From positions 186,001 through 250,000 of the forward strand of contig CAWAMD010000002.1 of the NCBI GenBank assembly GCA_963783045.1: a stretch of DNA of 64,000 nucleotides. The letters run 5' to 3'. The stretch is from CAWAMD01 sp963783045 (GTDB lineage: Bacteria > Actinomycetota > Nitriliruptoria > Nitriliruptorales > Nitriliruptoraceae). Below the pieces are notes generated by a model. That model was not told the DNA's origin and searched no databases. It worked only from the letters and a program-made list of their open reading frames with translations. Below, in pieces: positions 44,017 through 52,052 of the stretch; within the stretch, counting starts at the first letter, position 1; the number at the start of each line of letters is the position of its first letter. A program made the position numbers and the translations under genes.

Positions 44017-45444
44017 ATGCCCAGCGGCCACATGCCCATCGGCGACGTGATCCCCGAGCTGATCCTGCTGATCGGCGCGGTCGTCGTGCTGTTCGTCGCG
44101 ACCCTGCTCCCGCGGAAGCGGCAGGGCGTGACGGTGTGGCTGACCTACGGGGTCCTGGCGCTGGCGGTCGCCGCGACGGCGCAGCAGCTCGCCGGGCCTC
44201 AGGGGCTGACGTTCTTCGACACCTGGGCGATCGACACCACGGCGCTCGTCGCGAAGCTCGCGATCCTCGTGTCGGCCGGGGTGGTCGTCGCCCTGACCCC
44301 CGAGTGGTTCGCCACCGACGCCCGGCGGGGCGAGTACCAGACGATCCTGCTCTTCGGCACGCTCGGCGGCGTCGTGCTCGCGGGGGCGGCGGACCTGCTG
44401 CAGCTCACCCTCGGGCTGCTGCTGTCCTCGGTCACCGGCTACATCCTGGCCGCATGGCACCGCGGCTCGAAGGAGTCCGGCGAGTCGGCGATCAAGTACT
44501 ACCTGCTCGGGGCGCTCGCGAACGCGACGTTCCTGTACGGGGTCGTGCTGCTGTTCGGGCTGGCCGGCTCGACGACCTACCCGGCGGTCCGCGACGGCCT
44601 GGCAGGCGCGGACCTCGTCGGGGTCGGCGCCGCGCTGGTGCTCGCGGCGCTCGGGCTGACGTTCAAGGTCGGGGCGGTGCCAGCGCACGCCTGGGTGCCC
44701 GACGTGGCGCAGGGCGCCCCGCTGCCGTCCGCCACGTTCCTGCTGGTGATCCCGAAGATCGGCGGCGTCGTCGCGATCGCCCGGTTCGCGGCCGTGGTCG
44801 CGTCGACCGGCATCGGATGGCGGCCGCTGCTCGCGATCGTCGCGGCGGCGACGATGACGCTCGGCAACCTCGCGGCGCTGTGGCAGGACGACGTCCGGCG
44901 CCTGCTCGGGTGGTCCGCCGTGTCGCAGACCGGGTACGCGCTGATGGCGCCGGTGGCGCTCGGGCGCTCCGATCTCGCGATCCCGTCGCTGCTGTTCTTC
45001 CTCATCGCCTACGCGGTCGCGAACCTCGCCGCCTTCGCGGTGGTCACCGAGCTGCGCGGCCGGTCCGACATCACCGAGCTCGCCGGGCTCGCGCGCACCC
45101 GCCCGTGGCTGTTCGCGGCGCTGGTGCTCGCGTTCCTGTCGATGATCGGGATCCCGCCGCTCGTCGGGTTCGCCGGCAAGCTCGCCCTGTTCGGGGCGAC
45201 GATCCAGGCCGGCTACACCTGGCTGGCGGTGCTGGCGGTGGTCAACAGCGTCGTCTCCCTCTTCTACTACGCCCGGGTCATCGGGCCGGCCTACTTCGAG
45301 CCGGCCGACCGGGTCGTGCCGGTGCTCGGCACCTCGGCGGCCGTGGCGACCGGGGTCGCCACGACGCTGGTGGTCGCGCTCGGGCTGGTCGCGGAGCCGC
45401 TGTTCCGGCTGCTGAGCACGGCCCGGCTGCTGCCGCTGCCCTGA
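44017..45444 (+). CDS. nuoN: NADH-quinone oxidoreductase subunit N-like protein
   Basis: Seen: 475 residues, fourteen helices. The block LTFKVGAVPAHAWVPDVAQGAP keeps the conserved Lys, as does FAGKLALF later. In the helix-5 block LQLTLGLLLSSVTGYILA the position of the conserved Glu (GIEL in other NuoN proteins) appears to be Leu135. Known: NuoN is the proximal antiporter-like subunit. Last gene of the operon; a long perfect hairpin follows 10 bp after the stop. Confidence 0.9.
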   Translation: MPSGHMPIGDVIPELILLIGAVVVLFVATLLPRKRQGVTVWLTYGVLALAVAATAQQLAGPQGLTFFDTWAIDTTALVAKLAILVSAGVVVALTPEWFATDARRGEYQTILLFGTLGGVVLAGAADLLQLTLGLLLSSVTGYILAAWHRGSKESGESAIKYYLLGALANATFLYGVVLLFGLAGSTTYPAVRDGLAGADLVGVGAALVLAALGLTFKVGAVPAHAWVPDVAQGAPLPSATFLLVIPKIGGVVAIARFAAVVASTGIGWRPLLAIVAAATMTLGNLAALWQDDVRRLLGWSAVSQTGYALMAPVALGRSDLAIPSLLFFLIAYAVANLAAFAVVTELRGRSDITELAGLARTRPWLFAALVLAFLSMIGIPPLVGFAGKLALFGATIQAGYTWLAVLAVVNSVVSLFYYARVIGPAYFEPADRVVPVLGTSAAVATGVATTLVVALGLVAEPLFRLLSTARLLPLP

Positions 45445-45452
45445 CCCCTGCC

Positions 45453-45507
45453 GGGATACGTGAACGATCTACCCACGTTTTTCCGGGTAGATCGTTCACG
45501 TATCTCC
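45453..45507 (+). terminator. 20-bp perfect hairpin after nuoN
   Basis: Left arm 45455-45474 (GATACGTGAACGATCTACCC) and right arm 45485-45504 are exact complements around a 10-nt loop ACGTTTTTCC. It lies directly behind nuoN and ends the operon physically. There is no U-tract behind the hairpin, so a classical intrinsic terminator is not certain. Its outer ends GATACGTG/CACGTATC are shared with the palindromes at 45928 and 62871. Confidence 0.75.
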
Positions 45508-45556
45508 GTGATGCGGGCATGATCGTGCGGCCACCCACACACGCAGGAGGACGGCG

Positions 45557-46045
45557 ATGGCCGTGGACGATGCGGTCCTGGCGCGGTACGCCGAGCGGCT
45601 CGCCCCGCTCGGGGACGTGACCCACCGCAAGATGTTCGGCGGCGCTGGCTTCTGGGAGGGCGGCGACATGTTCGCGCTCCTCAGCAGCGAGTCCCGCTTC
45701 TACCTCAAGGTCGACGACGCGACCCGACCGCGGTACGAGGACGCCGGCAGCGAGCCGTTCATGCCGCAGATGGGCGATCGCGAGCCGATGGAGATGCCGT
45801 ACTTCGCCGTGCCCGACGCCGTGCAGGCCGACGACACGACGTTCGCGGCCTGGGCGCGCGACGCGATCGCCGTCGGCCACGCGACGGCGAGGACCGAAGC
45901 GCCGCCGCTGACCCCGCGCAGAGCCGAATACGTGCGGCGCTGTACCAACGTCAGCGGGATAGGTCCGCACGTATCTCAGGAGAACTTGGTGTGGGGGCGG
46001 GCCCACGGCTCACCGTCCACCTCGAGGTCGACCTTCTCGTTGTAG
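45557..46045 (+). CDS. TfoX N-terminal domain protein with an extended, probably non-native tail
   Basis: Seen: 162 residues from the ATG at 45557 with CAGGAGGA upstream. Residues 1-115 are a TfoX-N domain (VTHRKMFGGAGFW, then GDMFALLSSESRFYLKVDD). From about residue 124 (AEYVRRCTNVSG) the frame runs through a 47-bp palindromic element and then into the antisense of the next gene, so the last ~38 residues are probably the result of an element insertion that removed the stop. Known: TfoX-N proteins in actinobacteria are of unknown role. The 3' end overlaps the convergent DUF427 gene by 70 bp. Confidence 0.8.
   Translation: MAVDDAVLARYAERLAPLGDVTHRKMFGGAGFWEGGDMFALLSSESRFYLKVDDATRPRYEDAGSEPFMPQMGDREPMEMPYFAVPDAVQADDTTFAAWARDAIAVGHATARTEAPPLTPRRAEYVRRCTNVSGIGPHVSQENLVWGRAHGSPSTSRSTFSL
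45928..45974. repeat. 47-bp extragenic palindrome, family copy 1
   Basis: Arms ATACGTGCGG (45928-45937) and CCGCACGTAT (45965-45974). The interior TGTACCAACGTCAGCGGGATA is shared, with few changes, by the element at 62873-62919 on the other strand. About 39 of 47 positions agree. It sits exactly at the junction of two convergent genes and could act as a bidirectional terminator, but its conserved loop suggests a mobile or protein-binding element. Confidence 0.85.
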
Positions 46046-46800
46046 AAGGCGATCAGCCCCTCGATGCCGGTCACCTCGGCGTGCGGCTCGTCGTAGGCCC
46101 AGGCCACGTCCTCGAGCGTCTCGCCGCCGGCCTCGACGGTCCAGTACTGGCTCGTCGTGCCCTTGTAGGGGCACTCGGTCACGGTGTCGGTCGGGGTCAG
46201 CGACGCCATCCGGATGTCCTCGCGGGGCAGGTAGAAGCGGGGCGGCAGGCCGGTCTCGAACAGCAGCGTCGGCCGGTTGCTGTCGGCGACCACCTCACCG
46301 CCGACGCGCACCACCACGTGCCGGTCGGAGCGCACCACGTCGCAGCGGTGGTAGGGGTCTCGCGGATGGACGCCGATGCGCTCCGCCTCCTCCCACCATT
46401 CGTCGACCGCCCCGAAGTAGAACGCCTTGTAGCCCTTGATCGCCGGCGTCTCGTCGAGCGGCTCGACGTAGCTCCACACCGCGTTCTCACGCACGTCGTC
46501 GCCGACCCGGATCGTCCAGTACGACGCCTCGCCCTTGAACGGGCAGTGCGTCGTCCGGTCGGTCGGCTCGAGCAGGTCGTCGCGCACGTCCTGCTCGGGG
46601 AAGTAGTAGACGGGCATCAGCCCGGTCTCGTGCAGCAGCTTCGCGTGCGTCGAGTCCGCGACCGTCTCGCCGGCCACCACCACACGGACGCGGCGGGGGC
46701 TGTCCTCGACGTAGAGCACGTGCGCCGGCGCGTCGTACTCGAAGTTGAACTCGCCTGCGGGGTGGGAGCCGAACGGTCCGGTGCCGACGGTCAATGCCAT
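45976..46800 (-). CDS. Tandem DUF427 domain protein
   Basis: Seen: 274 residues with two DUF427 domains. Each has the pattern VxVxVxGExVADSxxAxLLxETGLPPVYYxP: first copy at about residues 36-105 (VVAGETVADSTHAKLL, TTHCPFKGEASYW), second at 160-230 (VRVGGEVVADSNRPTLL, VTECPYKGTTSQYW). Known: DUF427 proteins are small beta-rich proteins of unknown function, common in actinobacteria; two-domain forms exist. Confidence 0.9.
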   Translation of the reverse strand: MALTVGTGPFGSHPAGEFNFEYDAPAHVLYVEDSPRRVRVVVAGETVADSTHAKLLHETGLMPVYYFPEQDVRDDLLEPTDRTTHCPFKGEASYWTIRVGDDVRENAVWSYVEPLDETPAIKGYKAFYFGAVDEWWEEAERIGVHPRDPYHRCDVVRSDRHVVVRVGGEVVADSNRPTLLFETGLPPRFYLPREDIRMASLTPTDTVTECPYKGTTSQYWTVEAGGETLEDVAWAYDEPHAEVTGIEGLIAFYNEKVDLEVDGEPWARPHTKFS

Positions 46801-46938
46801 GGTGGGTCCTCTCGCTCTCGTTACGGTCAGGTGGTGCTGGGCGGCGGCCCGCTTCTCGTCCCGCGCCGGCGAGCAGACCCCTCGATGGCCACGGCCAGGG
46901 CGCCGGCAGGCAGGGCCGTCGACGAGCGGGACGGCCGC

Positions 46939-47442
46939 CTAGTCGTCGGAGGAAGCGAGCAGGCGCGCGGTGGCCGCCGTCGCGAGGCCGAAGGCCAGGT
47001 GGGCGCTGTAGTCCTTCGCCAACGTGGTGGCGTCGTACTCCCAGATCGGCTTGTAGAGCCCCATGGCACCGAGCAGCGCGTAGCTGTTCGCGAACGCGCC
47101 CGTCGCGGTGAGCGCCCCGCCCGTCACCACGCCGCGGCGCCCGAGCAGCAGGCTGTGTCCCAGCCCGTAGCCGGTGCCCGTGAGCCAGTGCATGACGTTC
47201 GTGGCGGTGCCCGCAGCCTCGTCGGGCAGGTCGATCCCGATCGCGTCCGCTGCGCGCCGGGCGACCTTGGCCGGCGCGGACGCCTCCTCGAAGGACGTGG
47301 TGGAGGTCGCGAACTCCCAGTCCGCGAAACCGTCCTCGCCGCCGCCCCGCCGGTAGCGCGCGTACCAGACCAGATCCATCGCCAGCGTGCCGGCCGCGCC
47401 GGCCACCACGCCGCTCAACAGCCGCCGGAACACCGATGACAT
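46939..47442 (-). CDS. Small membrane protein (YagU/DUF1440-like layout)
   Basis: Seen: 167 residues from the ATG at 47442. A first helix contains SGVVAGAAGTLAMDLVWYARYR, and further hydrophobic segments run at WLTGTGYGLGHSLLL, VVTGGALTATGAF and AHLAFGLATAATARLL. The layout recalls DUF1440/YagU-like membrane proteins, but this is a weak call. Function unknown. Confidence 0.7.
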   Translation of the reverse strand: MSSVFRRLLSGVVAGAAGTLAMDLVWYARYRRGGGEDGFADWEFATSTTSFEEASAPAKVARRAADAIGIDLPDEAAGTATNVMHWLTGTGYGLGHSLLLGRRGVVTGGALTATGAFANSYALLGAMGLYKPIWEYDATTLAKDYSAHLAFGLATAATARLLASSDD

Positions 47443-47678
47443 GCTTGCTCCTCGCTGGACGCTCGGGTCGTGGCCTCTCGGTCCCTCGGGTGAACCCGCG
47501 CGCCGACTCGTCTCTTCCCATGCAACCGGGACACGGTGGAGGTCGGTGGGGACGATCGACCGGGGACGAGACGTAACCCACACGAAACCGGACGCTCACA
47601 CCACCTCAACAGGCCGGTCGTACCGTCGCGGCCCAGGGTGGCCACGACCGCCCCGACCGGCGACTGTCAGGAGACGCA

Positions 47679-48401
47679 ATGCCGAGGTTCGAGATCCGCA
47701 TCGACGTGCCGGACCGTCCCGGTGCGTTCGGCACGGTCGCCGTCACGCTCGGGCGCGCCGGCGCCAACATCGTGAGCTTCGCGGTCGTCGACAGCGAGGG
47801 CGACCGCGCCGTGGACCAGCTCGTCGTCGACGCCGAGCCCGGCGCCGACCTGCGGCTACGCCGGCTGCTCGAGGCGATCCCCGGCGTGATCGTCGAGGCC
47901 TTCCGCCCGGTGGCGCGCCGCCCCGTCGGACGGGGGCCGCTCGACCTCGCCGAGGCCCTCGTCGGCGGCATGCCGTCCCGGGCCTTCGAGGTGCTGGCCG
48001 ACGGCCTCCCGTCGGCGCTCCACGCGAGCTGGGCCGTGCTGCTGGCCGACCGCCACCCCCAGCCGCGGCTGATCGCCGCGAGCGTCGGGGCCCCGTCGCT
48101 CGTCGGCGCCGAGACGCCGTGGCTGCCCCTCCACGACCCGGGGACCGTGGACCCCGACGGCTGGACACCGAGCCGCTGGAGGCTTGAGACCGGCCGGGCC
48201 TCGCTCGCCGTCGCCCCGCTCGGAACACGCCACGAGGCCGTCCTCGTCGTTCGCACGGGCGGCCCGGTGTTCCGCCGGCCCGAGATCGCGCAGCTCGCGA
48301 CGCTCGCCCGTATCGCGACCCGGCGCCACCACAGCGCTGAGGAGGCGCACCCCGCCGGCGGACGGGCGGACCGACGCCGCCACCTGCAGGTCGCCCCCTG
48401 A
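47679..48401 (+). CDS. ACT domain protein
   Basis: Seen: 240 residues from the ATG at 47679 with CAGGAG upstream. N-terminal ACT domain: RIDVPDRPGAFGTVAVTLG then GANIVSFAVVD. The middle and C-terminal part (about residues 90-230) has a beta-rich GAF-like pattern without clear motifs. Known: ACT domains bind amino acids and control metabolic enzymes; a free-standing ACT protein is likely regulatory. The start region lies 236 bp from the divergent membrane protein. Confidence 0.8.
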   Translation: MPRFEIRIDVPDRPGAFGTVAVTLGRAGANIVSFAVVDSEGDRAVDQLVVDAEPGADLRLRRLLEAIPGVIVEAFRPVARRPVGRGPLDLAEALVGGMPSRAFEVLADGLPSALHASWAVLLADRHPQPRLIAASVGAPSLVGAETPWLPLHDPGTVDPDGWTPSRWRLETGRASLAVAPLGTRHEAVLVVRTGGPVFRRPEIAQLATLARIATRRHHSAEEAHPAGGRADRRRHLQVAP

Positions 48402-48504
48402 CCGCATGACGGCCGGCCGGGTCCTTGCGACTCCTTGACCACCGTGCGATCGCGGGCGTAGATTTCATCGAGCGTTGAAAAACGTCGGTGTCTGGAGCGC
48501 TGCG

Positions 48505-49566
48505 ATGCTGGCCATGGTCCGCAAGGAGTTCCGGCAGCTCGTCCGCGACCGGCGCACGCTGGCGCTGCTCGTCTTCGTGCCGCTGCTGCTCCTCACGGTG
48601 TTCGGCTACGCCGCCCGCTTCGATGTGGGCAACGTCTCCACCGTGGTGCTCGGCGACCGCGCGGAGCAGGTCGCGGGGCAGCTGCCCGACCTCTTCCACG
48701 TCGTCGAGGTCGGCGCCGACGCGGACCGCGCGGCGGCCGAGCAGTGGCTGCGGGCCGGCGACGCGACCGTCGCCCTGCTCGTCGGCGACACCCCGACCGC
48801 CCTGATCGACGGCACGAACCTGTTCGCCGCGCCGGCGGTGCGCAGCGCACTGGCCCGCAGCCCCCTCGGCATCAACGTCGAGGTGCTCTTCAACCCGGAC
48901 CTGAAGACGTCGGTGGTCATGGTCCCGGGCATCATCGGGCTGATCCTCGTGTTCGTCGGCACGATCGCGACCAGCCTCGGGGTGGTCCGCGAGCGCGAGG
49001 CCGGCACGCTCGAGCAGCTCGCCGTCATGCCGCTGTCCGCGCGTGACGTCTTCGTCGGGAAGGTCGCGCCCTACCTGCTCGTCGCCACGGTCGACATGAC
49101 GATCGTGGTGGCCGCCGGGATGCTGCTCTTCAACGTCCCGTTCCGCGGGTCCGTCCTCGTCTTCCTGGCCGGCTCGGCGCTGTTCCTGTTCGTCGCGCTC
49201 GGCGTCGGGGTGCTCATCTCGACGGTGTCGCGCACCCAGGCGGAGGCGATCCAGCTCGCCATGATGACGCTGCTCCCCCAGATCCTGCTGTCCGGGTTCG
49301 TGTTCCCGGTCAGCTCCATGGCCGCGGGGGTCCGGCCGATCTCCTACATCCTGCCGCTCACGTACTTCGTCGAGATCAGCCGCGGCGTCATGGTCCGCGG
49401 AGAGGCGGCCGGCGACCTCGCGCCGAGCCTGCTGGCGCTGCTGGGACTGGCGATCCTGGTCTCCGGCGGGGCGGTGTGGCGGTTCCGGCGCGAGCTCTCG
49501 CCGGCACGGAACGACGCGACCGGTGTCGAGCCGGCCGAGACGGCGCCCGTGGCGGTGACGCCATGA
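48505..49566 (+). CDS. ABC-2 type transporter permease
   Basis: Seen: about 353 residues from the ATG at 48505 (CTGGAG upstream; a TTG at 48475 is an alternative start). One helix near the N-terminus (LALLVFVPLLLLTVFGYAA), an extracytoplasmic domain of ~130 residues, then five helices with the family motif EREAGTLEQLAVMPLSA. Known: YhhJ/DrrB-like exporter subunit. Its stop overlaps the first ATPase gene (ATGA). The 70 bp before it are noticeably AT-rich. Confidence 0.9.
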   Translation: MLAMVRKEFRQLVRDRRTLALLVFVPLLLLTVFGYAARFDVGNVSTVVLGDRAEQVAGQLPDLFHVVEVGADADRAAAEQWLRAGDATVALLVGDTPTALIDGTNLFAAPAVRSALARSPLGINVEVLFNPDLKTSVVMVPGIIGLILVFVGTIATSLGVVREREAGTLEQLAVMPLSARDVFVGKVAPYLLVATVDMTIVVAAGMLLFNVPFRGSVLVFLAGSALFLFVALGVGVLISTVSRTQAEAIQLAMMTLLPQILLSGFVFPVSSMAAGVRPISYILPLTYFVEISRGVMVRGEAAGDLAPSLLALLGLAILVSGGAVWRFRRELSPARNDATGVEPAETAPVAVTP

Positions 49567-50414
49567 GAAGCGACGGCTCGGCCCCGGGCGCTCCGGCCAC
49601 GAGCTGGGGCTGCGAGGGGCTCGTCGTCACCTACGGGCGCCTGACCGCTCTTGAGGACGTCGACCTGCAGGTGGCGCCCGGGATGGTCACCGTCGTGGTC
49701 GGCGGCGACGGCGCCGGGAAGACGACGCTGCTCGCCGCCCTCGCGGGATCCCGTCCGATCGCCGCCGGCCGCGTGCGCCGACCGCCGGCGGAGCGCATCG
49801 GACGGCTGCCGACCACCGGCGGCTCGTGGGGTGACCTCACCGTGGCCGAGAACCTGGCCTTCGCCGCCGAGGCGTACCACGTGCCGCCGCGCGACCGCGC
49901 CCGACGGGTCCGTGAGCTGCTCGAGCGGATGGGGCTGGCCCCGGCGGTCGACCGGCGCGCCGAGCACCTGTCCGGCGGGATGCGCCAGAAGCTCGGGCTG
50001 GCGATGGCGCTCGTGCACCGGCCGGAGCTCGTGGTGCTCGACGAGCCGACGACCGGCGTCGACCCGGCCTCGCGTGCGGAGCTGTGGCGGCTGGTGACCG
50101 GCGCGGTCGCCGAGGGGGCCGCCGTCGTCGTGGCCACGACCTACCTCGACGAGGCGGAGCGGGCCGGCCACGTCGTCCTGCTCGACCGGGGGCGGGTCCT
50201 GGCCGCCGGCGCCGTCGAGGACATCGTCGGCCGCATCGAGGGCTGCGTCGTGACGAGCGACCGGTCCGTCGATCCGGCGCTCGGCTGGCGCCGCGGGACG
50301 CGGTGGCGGGCCTGGCGCCCCGGCGGTGACGTGCCCGCCGGCGCCGAGCGGGCCGAACCGGACCTCGAGGACGCCGTCATCGTGGCACTGCTCGCGCGGG
50401 AGCCGGCGGCATGA
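49563..50414 (+). CDS. ABC transporter ATP-binding protein
   Basis: Seen: 283 residues from the ATG at 49563. Walker A VGGDGAGKTTLL, signature LSGGMRQKLG, Walker B LVVLDEPTTGVDP and H-loop region (VATTYLDEAE, with Tyr where His is usual). Known: ATPase of a drug- or lipid-export ABC system of the Drr/YhhG type. Overlaps the permease gene before it and the second ATPase gene after it by four bases each. Confidence 0.92.
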   Translation: MRSDGSAPGAPATSWGCEGLVVTYGRLTALEDVDLQVAPGMVTVVVGGDGAGKTTLLAALAGSRPIAAGRVRRPPAERIGRLPTTGGSWGDLTVAENLAFAAEAYHVPPRDRARRVRELLERMGLAPAVDRRAEHLSGGMRQKLGLAMALVHRPELVVLDEPTTGVDPASRAELWRLVTGAVAEGAAVVVATTYLDEAERAGHVVLLDRGRVLAAGAVEDIVGRIEGCVVTSDRSVDPALGWRRGTRWRAWRPGGDVPAGAERAEPDLEDAVIVALLAREPAA

Positions 50415-51292
50415 CCGGGCCGGCCACGACGCTGCTGTCGGTGGACCGGCTCACCCGACGGTTCGGGGCGGTCGTCGCCGTCGATGCCGTCGACCTGCAC
50501 GTGGACGCGGGCGAGGTCGTCGGGCTGATCGGGGCGAACGGTGCCGGGAAGACCACGCTGATCCGGATGGCGCTCGGGCTCCTGGCGCCCTCGGCCGGGA
50601 CGGTGTCGCTGCTCGGCCGGCCGCCGTCGCGCGAGGGGCGCCGACGCATCGGGTACGTGCCGCAGGGGCTCGGCCTCTACACCGACCTGACCGTGCGCGA
50701 GAACCTGGCGTTCGCGGCGGCGACCTTCGGCGCCACCGCGGGGCCCGCCGAGGCGCTCGCCAGCCAGGACGCCGACCTCGCCGGGACGGCGGACCAGCTC
50801 GTCGGCACGCTGCCGCTCGGGGTCCGCCGCCGCGTCGGGTTCGTCGCGGCGCTGCTCCACGACCCCGCCCTGCTGGTCCTCGACGAGCCGACCTCGGGCG
50901 TGGACCCGCTCGGTCGGGCACGGCTGTGGGACCGGATCCGGGCGACGGCCGACGACGGCGCGGGGGTGCTCGTGACCACCCACTACCTCGGTGAGGCGGC
51001 GCAGTGCGACCGGCTCGTGCTGCTCGCCGGCGGGCAGGTCGTCGCGGCGGGGACGCCGGACGCGATCGTGGGCGACGCCGCGGTCGTGGAGATCGACACG
51101 CCGCGGTGGGACACCGCCTTCGCGGTGCTCGTCGCCGACGGGCTGGCGCCGACGCTCGCCGGGCGTCGGCTGCGCGTCCCCGGGGCCACGGTCGCGCAGG
51201 TCACCGGCCTCCTGCACGGCGGCGGGGTGGAGGCATCCGTCGCGGCGGTGCCGGCGACGCTCGAGGAACGGTTCGTGGAGCTGGCCTCGTGA
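50411..51292 (+). CDS. ABC transporter ATP-binding protein with degenerate signature
   Basis: Seen: 293 residues. Walker A IGANGAGKTTLIR, Walker B LLVLDEPTSGVDP and H-loop TTHYLGEA are canonical. The signature reads LPLGVRRRVG where LSGGxxQR is expected. Known: paired ATPases with one degenerate signature form asymmetric heterodimers in which only one site hydrolyses ATP efficiently. Together with the previous ATPase and the single permease this gives one exporter. The TetR gene starts within its stop (GTGA). Confidence 0.9.
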   Translation: MTGPATTLLSVDRLTRRFGAVVAVDAVDLHVDAGEVVGLIGANGAGKTTLIRMALGLLAPSAGTVSLLGRPPSREGRRRIGYVPQGLGLYTDLTVRENLAFAAATFGATAGPAEALASQDADLAGTADQLVGTLPLGVRRRVGFVAALLHDPALLVLDEPTSGVDPLGRARLWDRIRATADDGAGVLVTTHYLGEAAQCDRLVLLAGGQVVAAGTPDAIVGDAAVVEIDTPRWDTAFAVLVADGLAPTLAGRRLRVPGATVAQVTGLLHGGGVEASVAAVPATLEERFVELAS

Positions 51293-52052
51293 GCGCGGGC
51301 CGGCGCGACGGCACCCCCGGCACCCCCGGCACCACCGGCAGCACGGGCAGCGGAGGCAACCGAGGCAGCACGGGCAGCACAGGCCGCGGACCCGGCCGCC
51401 GTCCTGGCGACAGCGGGACCCGCGAGGCCATCCTGACGGCGGCCCGCAGCCGCTTCGCATCCGCCGGCTACGACCGTGCCACCATCCGCGCGATCGCCGG
51501 GGACGCCGGCGTGGACCCTGCCCTGGTCCACCACTTCTTCGGGACGAAGCGCGCCCTCTTCCAGGCGTCGGTGACGCTGCCCTTCTCCCCCGGCGACGTG
51601 CTGCCGACCCTGCTCTCCGAGGACCTGGACACCGTCGGCGAGCGCATCGTGCGACTGTTCCTGGGCACGTGGGACGAGACCCACGACAGGAGCCCCATCA
51701 TGGCACTGCTCCGCTCGGCCGTGTCCGACGAGACCGCGGCCCGGACCGCGCGCGTGTTCATCGCCGAGCAGATCCTCGAGCCGGTCGCCGCCGCGCTCGG
51801 TGGTGAGGATGCGCCCATGCGCGCCACGCTGGCCGCGACGCAGATGGTCGGCCTCGCACTGGCCCGCTATGTCGTCGCGCTGCAGCCGCTGGCGAGCGCC
51901 GACATCGACCTGCTCGTCGGTGCGATCGGCCCGACCATCCAGCGCTACCTCACCGGGCCGCTGCCCGAGGGCGCCGGCGCCCCGCCCCGCCCGATGCCAC
52001 GGGCCGCCCCGGCCATGCACGCCGGCCGCGGCCGGTGGGCCGTCGCGCATGA
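51289..52052 (+). CDS. TetR-family transcriptional regulator; 3' end undefined
   Basis: Seen: GTG at 51289 overlaps the ATPase stop. A low-complexity Gly/Thr/Ser N-terminus (about 38 residues) precedes a TetR HTH: TREAILTAARSRFASAGYD and ALVHHFFGTKRALF. The C-terminal ligand domain is coherent to about residue 230 (RYLTGPLPEG). No in-frame stop follows until 53430, through the whole next gene; the end given is the TGA one frame away that overlaps the next ATG. A frameshift near 52000 or real read-through is likely. Known: usually represses the adjacent exporter. Confidence 0.75.

Noticed and set aside
42472..44688. 738-codon open frame on the minus strand across nuoM and nuoN
   Set aside because: It is the antisense shadow of two well-conserved genes; composition is Arg/Gln/Asp/Glu-rich with no domain.
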